This document shows, in pieces, positions 7,143 through 13,965 of a stretch of DNA of 35,745 nucleotides. Position 1 is the first letter of the stretch. The number at the start of each line of letters is the position of its first letter. The notes beneath the pieces are model-generated. The model saw only the letters and a list, made by a program, of their open reading frames with translations, was not told the origin of the DNA and made no database searches. The stretch lies in NCBI GenBank assembly GCA_018818165.1, contig JAHISP010000072.1, positions 1 to 35,745 of the forward strand, given 5' to 3'. The position numbers and the translations under genes were made by a program. The DNA comes from Bacteroidota bacterium. Lineage in GTDB: Bacteria > Bacteroidota > Ignavibacteria > Ignavibacteriales > Melioribacteraceae.

Positions 7143-9599
7143 ATGAAAGGGAAAGTAGCAGTTATCGTTCTATTTAGTTTGGTTTATTATTTTGGTTTAA
7201 CGAACCAAACATATTCACAAACAGCAAATCCAGATATGTGGGTAACTAACGGATCAGTTAACGCAATAGCCATTGATGGAGATTACACATATATTGGTGG
7301 TGATTTTACTTATGTAGGACCAAATACTGGGTGCGGTGCCAAAATAACTACAACATCAACATCGCCAAATATGTCATTCCCCAAGGTTAATGGCAGTATT
7401 GTATGTTCAATCTCAGATGGTAGTGGTGGGTGGTACATTGGAGGTGGTTTCAATAAAGTTGGGACTTATAAAAGAAATAATATTGCACATATTCTTTCAG
7501 ATGGTTCTGTGGATGCAACTTGGAATCCAAATGCAAATAGTGATGTCTATTCAATAGCCATAAGCGGAAGTGATATTTATGTTGGAGGATATTTTACATC
7601 AATCGGTGGTCAGACGAGACACTTTATTGCCAAACTAAACAATACCGAGGGCTCAGCAAATGCAAAATGGAATCCAAATGCAAATGGTCCTGTCTATTCG
7701 ATAGCCGTCAGCGGAAGTGATATTTATGTCGGAGGAGATTTTACATCAATCGGCAGCCAGTTAAGAAACTATATTGCCAAGCTAAACAATACTGATGGTT
7801 CGGTAGATGCAACTTGGAATCCAAATGCAAGCAGTCCTGTCAACTCAATAGTCATTAGTGGAAGCGATATATATGTAGGAGGAACTTTTAACTCAATTGG
7901 TGGTCAGACGAGAAGAGCTATCGCTAAACTAAACAACACCGATGGCTTGGCAGATTCAATATGGAATCCAAATGCAGATTTTATTGTCAATTCAATAGCC
8001 ATCAGCGGAAGTGATATTTATGTTGGAGGAGGTTTTACAACAATCGGTGGTCAGTTGAGAAGTAAAATTGCCAAACTAAACAATACTGATGGCTTTGCAG
8101 ATGCAACTTGGAACCCAAATGCAAGTGGTACTGTCGAATCAATAGCCATCAGCGGAAGTGATATTTATGTTGGAGGATGGTTTAAAACAATCGGCAGCCA
8201 GTTAAGAAACTATATTGCCAAGCTAAACAATACTGATGGCTCGGCAGATGCAACTTGGAATCCAAATGCAAATAGTTATGTCTATTCAATAGCCATCAGC
8301 GGAAGTGATATTTATGTTGGTGGAAATTTTACATCAATTGGTGGTCAGTCGCGAAATAGAATTACCAAACTAAATAATACCAATGGCTCAGCAGATGCAA
8401 CTTGGAATCCAAATGCAAGTGGTACTGTCGAATCAATAGCCATCAGCGGAAGTGATATTTATATTGGAGGAAGTTTTACGTCAATCGGTGGTCAGACGAG
8501 AAACCATATTGCCAAACTAAACAATACTGATGGTTCAGCAGATGTAACTTGGAATCCAAATGCAGATAGTTCTGTCTCTTCAATAGCCATCAGCGGAAGT
8601 GACATTTATGTTGGAGGAGGTTTTTTGATAATTGGTGGTCAGTCGAGAAATCGAATTGCCAAACTAAATAATACTGATGGTTCAGCAGATGCAACATGGA
8701 ATCCAAATGCATATACTTTTGGCTCTGTCAATTCAATAGCCAACAGCGGAAGTGACATTTATGTTGGAGGAGATTTTTCGTCAATTGGTGGTCAGTCGAG
8801 ATTTGGAATTGCCAAACTAAACAATTCTGATGGTTCAGCAGATGCAACATGGAATCCAAATGCAAATAGTACTGTCAATTCAATAGCCATCAGTGGCAGT
8901 GATATTTATGTTGGAGGGGGTTTTACAACAATCGGTGGCCAACTAAGAAACCATCTTGCCAAACTAAACAATACTGATGGCTCGGCAGATGCAACTTGGA
9001 ATCCAAATGTAAATGTTGGTGATTATTCATATATCAGTTCAATAGCCATTAGTGGAAGTGATATTTATGTTGGAGGAGAATTTAATACTTCAATCGGTGG
9101 TCTGTCGAGAAATAGAATTGCCAAATTAAACAATAATGATGGCTCGGCAGATGCAACATGGAATCCAAATGCAAGTAATACTGTCAGATCAATTGCAGCC
9201 AGTGGAAGTGATATTTATGTTGGAGGGAAATTTACTACGATGAATGGTGATGCACAAGGAGGATTTGCACTTTTCACTGATAGAACGCTTCCAGTTGAAC
9301 CAATAATAGAAATTGTGCCATCAGAATACAAGTTGGAACAAAATTACCCAAATCCGTTTAACCCAAGTACGGTAATTAGTTATTCAATACCAACAGATGT
9401 GAGAGGTGAGATGCAAGAAGTGAGACTTATGGTATATGACATACTTGGAAAAGAAGTAGCGACTTTGGTAAACACAAAACAAAGTGCAGGTAACTACGAA
9501 GTTAAATTTAATGCAAACAAACTAACAAGTGGAGTTTATTTCTACAAATTGCAAAATGGCAATTTTACCGAGACAAAGAAGATGCTCCTTTTGAAATAA
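7143..9599 (+). CDS. Secreted beta-propeller-like repeat protein with T9SS sorting domain
   Basis: This 818-aa protein has a signal peptide, then about 14 repeats of roughly 49 residues, then a C-terminal T9SS sorting domain. The repeat core is SIAISGSDIYVGG, FTSIGGQ, IAKLNNTDGSADATWNPNA, which resembles the delta-60/DUF5122 repeat that folds as propeller blades. Two N-terminal units and the last one are degenerate; the eleven in between are nearly identical. The tail (YKLEQNYPNPFNPSTVISYS, then LTSGVYFYKLQNG and KKMLLLK) is the type A sorting signal that directs export through the Por/T9SS machinery and attachment to the cell surface. The function is unknown; surface binding or adhesion is plausible. 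AAGGAAAAA precedes the ATG. A strong hairpin follows the stop. Confidence 0.9.
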   Translation: MKGKVAVIVLFSLVYYFGLTNQTYSQTANPDMWVTNGSVNAIAIDGDYTYIGGDFTYVGPNTGCGAKITTTSTSPNMSFPKVNGSIVCSISDGSGGWYIGGGFNKVGTYKRNNIAHILSDGSVDATWNPNANSDVYSIAISGSDIYVGGYFTSIGGQTRHFIAKLNNTEGSANAKWNPNANGPVYSIAVSGSDIYVGGDFTSIGSQLRNYIAKLNNTDGSVDATWNPNASSPVNSIVISGSDIYVGGTFNSIGGQTRRAIAKLNNTDGLADSIWNPNADFIVNSIAISGSDIYVGGGFTTIGGQLRSKIAKLNNTDGFADATWNPNASGTVESIAISGSDIYVGGWFKTIGSQLRNYIAKLNNTDGSADATWNPNANSYVYSIAISGSDIYVGGNFTSIGGQSRNRITKLNNTNGSADATWNPNASGTVESIAISGSDIYIGGSFTSIGGQTRNHIAKLNNTDGSADVTWNPNADSSVSSIAISGSDIYVGGGFLIIGGQSRNRIAKLNNTDGSADATWNPNAYTFGSVNSIANSGSDIYVGGDFSSIGGQSRFGIAKLNNSDGSADATWNPNANSTVNSIAISGSDIYVGGGFTTIGGQLRNHLAKLNNTDGSADATWNPNVNVGDYSYISSIAISGSDIYVGGEFNTSIGGLSRNRIAKLNNNDGSADATWNPNASNTVRSIAASGSDIYVGGKFTTMNGDAQGGFALFTDRTLPVEPIIEIVPSEYKLEQNYPNPFNPSTVISYSIPTDVRGEMQEVRLMVYDILGKEVATLVNTKQSAGNYEVKFNANKLTSGVYFYKLQNGNFTETKKMLLLK

Positions 9600-9608
9600 T
9601 TAGAATAC

Positions 9609-9646
9609 ATGGAATAAATACCCTAGTAATGGGGTATTTATTCCAT
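9609..9646 (+). terminator. Hairpin terminator of the propeller gene
   Basis: A perfect 15-bp stem (ATGGAATAAATACCC with its complement at 9632-9646) closes an 8-base loop, 10 bp past the stop codon. The T-run is poor, but the stem is strong and well placed. Confidence 0.7.
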
Positions 9647-9663
9647 TATCAAACTTAATAAAT

Positions 9664-9831
9664 ATAGCCCTATTTAAAAATAAACCTCGAAATGCTTCTG
9701 TAAAAGCAATTACTTTTTGTCATTTATATTATTTGGATAAAAATTCATTTAATTTACTAATTCCTAAATATCCATCAATTGCTAAAAAGATAGAAGATAA
9801 AGTTTTGGAACGAGAAAAATTGAATGGGTAA
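9664..9831 (+). pseudogene. Detached C-terminal fragment of a second CNBD channel gene
   Basis: These 168 bases align without gaps to the last 168 bases of the channel gene (6227-6394), including the stop codon and 13 bp beyond it. The encoded piece runs from IALFKNKPRNASVKAITFCH to EREKLNG. From the CTA/CTG codon onward I count nine base differences. Eight are synonymous; the ninth changes Asn to Ile. Most differences lie in the first 60 bases. The 5' nine tenths of the gene are missing, so it cannot make a channel. The pattern says the copy diverged while still under selection and was broken later. Confidence 0.88.
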
Positions 9832-9922
9832 ATGTTCAAAAACCGAACACTTCGTAATGGCATTCAGAAAATTTTCTTATTTCAAAAGAAACAATTGTAT
9901 AAATATCCGTGATATTTAAATT

Positions 9923-9961
9923 TTGTTATTTTTGATTTGCATTTTTATTAAAAAATAACAA
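9923..9961. promoter_or_regulatory. Inverted repeat in the trp leader promoter region
   Basis: TTGTTATTTTT at 9923-9933 and its exact complement AAAAATAACAA at 9951-9961 are separated by 17 bases and end 11 bp before the leader-peptide ATG. This could be an operator across a promoter or a 5' hairpin in the leader RNA. A possible -10 (TATAAA) lies near 9899, but no convincing -35 was found. Confidence 0.4.
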
Positions 9962-9972
9962 TTTTAGAAACC

Positions 9973-10023
9973 ATGAAAAAACAATTATCAAATATTAACA
10001 ATTGGTGGTGGTGGCACTTTTAG
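9973..10023 (+). CDS. trpL: Tryptophan leader peptide (attenuator), 16 aa
   Basis: The open frame encodes MKKQLSNINNWWWWHF and a TAG stop. Four consecutive TGG codons near the end of a short peptide, followed within 40 bases by a terminator hairpin and then by a tryptophan synthase gene, are the hallmark of ribosome-mediated transcription attenuation. In known systems, scarcity of charged tRNA-Trp stalls the ribosome on these codons and an alternative RNA fold prevents termination. The peptide itself has no further role. The frame has only a weak upstream Shine-Dalgarno. The gene class is assigned from codon content and context. Confidence 0.87.
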   Translation: MKKQLSNINNWWWWHF

Positions 10024-10094
10024 TTCCTCTGTCCTAAAGTTATATAAATTTTAATAATGCCGTGGATAGTAGGAATACCATTCACGGTTTTTTT
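10024..10094 (+). promoter_or_regulatory. Trp attenuator: candidate antiterminator segments and terminator 1
   Basis: Terminator 1 is CCGTGGAT (10060-10067) paired with ATTCACGG (10080-10087, one G-U), followed by seven T residues. Just after the leader stop, TTCCT (10024-10028) and TCCTA (10032-10036) can pair with AGGAA or TAGGA at 10070-10075, which lie inside the terminator loop. This is a plausible but short antiterminator. The pause hairpin involving the TGG run was not identified with confidence. Confidence 0.65.
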
Positions 10095-10097
10095 GTT

Positions 10098-10128
10098 TTA
10101 AAAGCCGTTTATAAAAGCGGCTTTTTTT
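10098..10128 (+). terminator. Second intrinsic terminator in the trp leader region
   Basis: AAAAGCCGTTT pairs with AAAGCGGCTTTT, with one bulged base, and is followed by a T-run, 4 bp after the T-run of terminator 1. Two terminators in tandem before trpB would make read-through stringent. Either could be the attenuating one. Confidence 0.75.
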
Positions 10129-10168
10129 ATAATTATTTCTAAATCACAATAAATTAATGGAGAAAAAA

Positions 10169-11530
10169 ATGAGAGACAATCAGATTTACCTTAATCCGAG
10201 TGAAATGCCAACAAAGTATTACAACATTGTTCCAGATTTACCAACTCCTTTGGCTATGCCGCTAAATCCTGCCACAAAACAACCAGTTAGTCCCGATGAT
10301 TTAGCACCTCTTTTCCCAGAAGAATTAATTATGCAAGAAGTGAGTCAGGAACGTTTTATTGATATTCCAGAAGAGGTATTGGAATTATATTCATTAAGCC
10401 GTCCAACCGCGATGCACAGAGCATTCCGTTTGGAAAAAGCATTAGGAACTCCAGCAAAAATATTTTTCAAATACGAAGGTAGTAACCCTGCCGGAAGCCA
10501 CAAAACCAACACAGCAATTGCTCAAGCATATTACAACAAAAGGGCTGGAATTAAAAAAATTGTAACAGAAACTGGTGCAGGTCAATGGGGAAGTGCGCTC
10601 TCAATTGCAACACAACATTTTGGAATTGATTTAGAAGTGTACATGGTAAAAGTTAGCTATGACCAAAAGCCTTACAGACGCACTTTAATGCAATTACACG
10701 ATGCTAAAGTTTATGCATCACCATCCAATAGAACAAATTCTGGAAGACAAATTTTGGAAAAAGACCCGAACTCGCCTGGTTCACTTGGAGTTGCAATTAG
10801 CGAAGCTGTTGAGATAGCAGCAAATAACAAAGATACAAATTATGCACTTGGTTCAGTATTAAATCATGTAATGTTGCATCAATCAATTATTGGGGAAGAA
10901 GCTCGCTTGCAACTTGATAAAGTGAATGAATATCCCGATATAATTGTTGCCTCAGCTGGTGGAGGAAGTAACTTTGCCGGGATTGCAAGTCCATTTTTAC
11001 GTGATAAATTATCTGGAGCAAAAAAGGATTTAAAGGTTGTTGCAGTAGAACCATCTTCCTGTCCTACATTAACGAAAGGCAAATTTGCGTACGATTTTGG
11101 TGATACTGTTGGTTTTACTCCATTATTAAAAATGTTTACACTAGGTCACACATTTATTCCACCCGCAATTCACGCTGGCGGTTTGCGTTATCATGGAATG
11201 TCTCCAATTGTTTCCAACCTTTATGAAAATAAAGTAATTGAGGCAGTAAATTATCACCAGATTGAGGTATTTGATGCGGCAAAATTGTTTTTAACAACTG
11301 AAGGTATTTTGCCAGCACCAGAAAGTGCACATGCAATTAAAGGTGCAATTGAACAAGCAAAATTATGCACCGAAAGAAACGAAGCAAAAACAATTCTTTT
11401 TAATCTTTCTGGGCATGGATTTTTGGATCTCGGTTCTTATGGTTCATATATAGATAATAAGCTTGAAGATTACAAATTGCCTGATGAAGTAATTATGCGA
11501 TATTTTGCTGATTTGCCAATTGTGGATTAG
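10169..11530 (+). CDS. trpB: Tryptophan synthase beta chain, TrpB2 type
   Basis: This PLP enzyme makes L-tryptophan from indole and serine. The 453-aa length, N-terminal extension and diagnostic stretches (RPTAMHRAFRLEKALGTPAK, FKYEGSNPAGSHKTNTA, ETGAGQWGSALS, YDQKPYRRTLMQLHDA, IHAGGLRYHGMSP) mark the TrpB2 branch, not the shorter TrpB1 that partners TrpA. The PLP lysine is Lys112 in GSHKTN; the phosphate loop is SAGGGSNFAG. I place the start at 10169 because GGAG lies seven bases upstream. The in-frame ATG at 10157 lacks a ribosome-binding site and contributes that GGAG. No other trp gene is adjacent. Expression is evidently controlled by the Trp-codon leader upstream. TrpB2 is often viewed as an indole-salvage enzyme, so tRNA-Trp-dependent control is informative. 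Confidence 0.93.
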   Translation: MRDNQIYLNPSEMPTKYYNIVPDLPTPLAMPLNPATKQPVSPDDLAPLFPEELIMQEVSQERFIDIPEEVLELYSLSRPTAMHRAFRLEKALGTPAKIFFKYEGSNPAGSHKTNTAIAQAYYNKRAGIKKIVTETGAGQWGSALSIATQHFGIDLEVYMVKVSYDQKPYRRTLMQLHDAKVYASPSNRTNSGRQILEKDPNSPGSLGVAISEAVEIAANNKDTNYALGSVLNHVMLHQSIIGEEARLQLDKVNEYPDIIVASAGGGSNFAGIASPFLRDKLSGAKKDLKVVAVEPSSCPTLTKGKFAYDFGDTVGFTPLLKMFTLGHTFIPPAIHAGGLRYHGMSPIVSNLYENKVIEAVNYHQIEVFDAAKLFLTTEGILPAPESAHAIKGAIEQAKLCTERNEAKTILFNLSGHGFLDLGSYGSYIDNKLEDYKLPDEVIMRYFADLPIVD

Positions 11531-11542
11531 TTAAATTTTGTT

Positions 11543-11576
11543 TATTCACCTGCAGTTTCTTAACTGTGGGTGAATA
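11543..11576 (+). terminator. Hairpin after trpB
   Basis: A 15-bp stem with two wobble pairs (TATTCACCTGCAGTT with AACTGTGGGTGAATA) closes a 4-base loop 12 bp past the stop. The T-run is weak. Confidence 0.65.
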
Positions 11577-11692
11577 GTTATTCATGTTTCCAATTCATTG
11601 GTCAAAATAAATTGTATTAAATGGTGAAGACTATAATAAAACATCTTATGAAAAATACTTTTATCAAGATGTTGTTATATAATACTTTATCC

Positions 11693-11721
11693 TTGACAAA
11701 TAAAGTAATTCTTTATATTTA
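11693..11721 (+). promoter_or_regulatory. Sigma-70-like promoter for the small membrane protein gene
   Basis: TTGACA at 11693-11698 matches the -35 consensus. After 17 bases comes TATTTA at 11716-11721; TATATT is available at a 15-base spacing. It lies about 30 bp upstream of the start codon. Confidence 0.5.
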
Positions 11722-11751
11722 TACAATAGTTATTTTTATTGATTGAAGAGA

Positions 11752-12354
11752 ATGAATAAAACAAGCAATAATATAAAATATCAAAGTGCTAAATCAGATA
11801 ACTTTGCAGACGAAATTATTATTGGTACAAATTCAATTCTGAGTAAAAATCTTCAAAACTTTTCGAATATTGATCTAACCGCTAGACAAACCCAAATTGG
11901 TAATGAGTTTCTTGAAAAGTACAGTAATAATTATCTTTTTAATTTTTCTGTGGTAATCATTGGCTTAATGGCTGCTGTTATTTTACTCACAAAAATTGTA
12001 ACAATTTCTTTTTCCATTGTAAACAATTTTTCAACAGGCGTTTTTATTTTTGGATATATTTTTATTTTCATTTCAACAGTTATTTTAATTACAAAAAGAA
12101 AAATGCTTTCGTTGAAAATTAAAGATGAAACTTTATATATAAAAAGCTTTCCTGCATTGAATAAAAAGATTTCAGTAAGTCAAATTTTGAAGTGTGAATT
12201 AAATACTATCGATAATGGACATTTCAATTCGAAGGGGAAAATTCATTTTGCAATTAATGAAAATGGAAATAGATATAAACAACCACTAACTGCTGGTATA
12301 ACTCTTCAATTGATAGACGGAAATAATATTATTATTGGTTCTGTTAAATCATAG
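11752..12354 (+). CDS. Hypothetical two-helix membrane protein
   Basis: A 200-aa protein that I do not recognise. The first 55 residues are soluble and polar. Two membrane helices follow (around residues 64-86, FNFSVVIIGLMAAVILLTKI, and 96-116, GVFIFGYIFIFISTVILI). A C-terminal domain of about 80 residues, rich in beta-prone residues, is presumably cytoplasmic. The layout recalls bacterial membrane proteins with a PH-like tail, but no motif confirms this. ATG at 11752 is preceded by GAAGAGA; an in-frame TTG at 11743 is less likely. A good promoter precedes the gene, and it converges on the NCS2 permease gene with which it shares a terminator. Confidence 0.65.
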   Translation: MNKTSNNIKYQSAKSDNFADEIIIGTNSILSKNLQNFSNIDLTARQTQIGNEFLEKYSNNYLFNFSVVIIGLMAAVILLTKIVTISFSIVNNFSTGVFIFGYIFIFISTVILITKRKMLSLKIKDETLYIKSFPALNKKISVSQILKCELNTIDNGHFNSKGKIHFAINENGNRYKQPLTAGITLQLIDGNNIIIGSVKS

Positions 12355-12396
12355 GCACTATACAAAAAATAACAAATTAAATTATCTACACTTATC

Positions 12397-12428
12397 TTTT
12401 ATCCATAAATATTTTAATATGGATAAAA
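12397..12428. terminator. Bidirectional terminator between convergent genes
   Basis: TTTTATCCATA (12397-12407) pairs perfectly with TATGGATAAAA (12418-12428) around a 10-base loop. The stem overlaps the last codons of the NCS2 gene, which ends at 12414, and is flanked by A/T runs on both sides, so it can serve both strands. Confidence 0.75.
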
Positions 12429-13715
12429 AACATAAAACAAACAAGAAACACAAAACAGAACCCACATTGATGGATGTATCTCATTTGATTTGCCACCAAC
12501 AAGTTTAGCAATTGGATATAGTACAAATCCGGCTGTCATTCCTATTCCTATATTATATGTAAAACTCATTAGGATAATTGTAAAAAAGGCTGGAATTACA
12601 TCGGTTAAATCATCAAAATTTAATTTAGTAATTGGTCTTAACATTAACATTCCTACAATTATTAGAGCAGAACCATATGCATAAGATGGAACTACAGTTA
12701 ATATTGGTGTAAAAAATAAAGCAGCAAGAAATAGAAGGGCTGTAACCACAGATGTAAATCCAGATCTACCACCAGCTTCTATGCCAGCTGCGGATTCAAT
12801 GAATGTTCCAGTTGTGCTTGTTCCAAGTAAGGCTCCAACAATAGTTGCAGTAGAATCGCAAAGCATTGGTTTTTCAATTTCTGGTAAATTACCATTCTCA
12901 TCAAGAAAACCAGCTCGGTATGAAACACCAATAAGAGTGCCCATTGTATCCACAAAATCCATGACAAACACTGTTAGAATAACAGCAAAAAATCCCCATG
13001 TAATTGCACCTGCAATATCAAGTTGCAAAAATATTTCGGAAATGTCTGGAGGCATACTGATAAAATTTTCTGGAATTGGAGTTATTCCAAATACAAATCC
13101 AAGAATTGTAGTTCCAACTATTCCAATTAAAATGGAAGCATTTACTTTTTTTATCATCAAAATTGAAATAGTTAAAAGTCCAAAAATTGCCAATAAATTT
13201 GTGGACAAATGCAAATTAGTAACTTTAACTGGAGCACCAGGAACTCCTAGTGCTATTATCCCAGTTTCATTAAGACCAATAAAGGCAAGGAAAAAACCGA
13301 TTCCGACTGCGAAAGCAATTTTTAATGATTCTGGAATACCATTGGCAAGCCAACTTCGTATTTTAAAAAGAGTCAAAATTGTGAAAAGAACTCCTGAAAG
13401 AAAAATTGCTCCAAGTGCAGTTTGCCAACTATAGCCAAGTACTTTAACTACAGTAAAAGCTATAAAAGCATTTTCGCCCATATATGGAGCTATTGCAAAT
13501 GGTCTTTTAGCATAAACCCCCATTGCAAGGGTTCCGAAAAAGGCACTGATTATTGTTGCTACCATCGATGGACCAACTGGAATACCAGCAATTTCAAGAA
13601 TTTTGGGATTTACAATAATTATATAAGCCATAGTGAAAAAGGTTGTAAATCCAGCTATAATCTCAGACTTGTAATTAGTATTTAATTTTTCGAATTGAAA
13701 ATATTTTGCAATCAT
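12414..13715 (-). CDS. NCS2-family purine permease (AzgA/GhxP/PbuG-like)
   Basis: This 433-aa integral membrane protein has about 12-14 helices and belongs to the adenine/guanine/hypoxanthine branch of the nucleobase:cation symporter-2 family. Diagnostic stretches include AGFTTFFTMAYIIIVNPKIL near the N-terminus, FAIAPYMGENAFIAFTVV, FVMDFVDTMGTLIGV and GTSTTGTFIESAAGIEAGGR. It should import a purine base with protons. Substrate choice cannot be read from the sequence. The start is set at 13715 by an ideal AGGAGG six bases upstream; an upstream in-frame ATG at 13733 would place that site inside the gene. I see no purine-riboswitch core in the 120 bases upstream. Confidence 0.92.
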   Translation of the reverse strand: MIAKYFQFEKLNTNYKSEIIAGFTTFFTMAYIIIVNPKILEIAGIPVGPSMVATIISAFFGTLAMGVYAKRPFAIAPYMGENAFIAFTVVKVLGYSWQTALGAIFLSGVLFTILTLFKIRSWLANGIPESLKIAFAVGIGFFLAFIGLNETGIIALGVPGAPVKVTNLHLSTNLLAIFGLLTISILMIKKVNASILIGIVGTTILGFVFGITPIPENFISMPPDISEIFLQLDIAGAITWGFFAVILTVFVMDFVDTMGTLIGVSYRAGFLDENGNLPEIEKPMLCDSTATIVGALLGTSTTGTFIESAAGIEAGGRSGFTSVVTALLFLAALFFTPILTVVPSYAYGSALIIVGMLMLRPITKLNFDDLTDVIPAFFTIILMSFTYNIGIGMTAGFVLYPIAKLVGGKSNEIHPSMWVLFCVSCLFYVFYPY

Positions 13716-13903
13716 TAAGTGCCTCCTGGACATAATTAAGGAATCACGGATGTTCTAATTATTATTTATAATACGATAGAATACATATTTCAATATTCAT
13801 TATATGTTATTTTTGTAAAATTACTAAATATTAAATTAATTTAATATAAAATTAAATGACTTGTAAATGCAGTCTGTGAGGCAATAAAATTATGATAGGA
13901 TAT

Positions 13904-13948
13904 AAAAAAAAATCCTCTCACACATAAAGTGAGAGAGGATTTTTTTTG
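13904..13948 (-). terminator. Terminator of the first cytochrome gene
   Basis: ATCCTCTCAC and GTGAGAGAGGAT form a stem with a two-base bulge, flanked by A-runs and T-runs on both sides. It lies 18 bp downstream of the cytochrome stop on the minus strand. Confidence 0.8.
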
Positions 13949-13965
13949 TTGTGGTTTATAATAAA

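Noticed and set aside
7540-9240. Regularly spaced repeats that might suggest a CRISPR array
   Set aside because: The period is about 147 bp, in frame, and encodes propeller-type blades inside one long gene; no short repeat/unique spacer pattern exists.
12781-13434. 217-codon open frame on the + strand
   Set aside because: It is antisense to the NCS2 permease gene, has no family features, and the minus-strand protein is unmistakable.
13716-13860. Possible purine riboswitch upstream of the NCS2 permease
   Set aside because: I looked for the three-way-junction core and its conserved loop bases and found neither; the region is plain AT-rich sequence with a strong AGGAGG.
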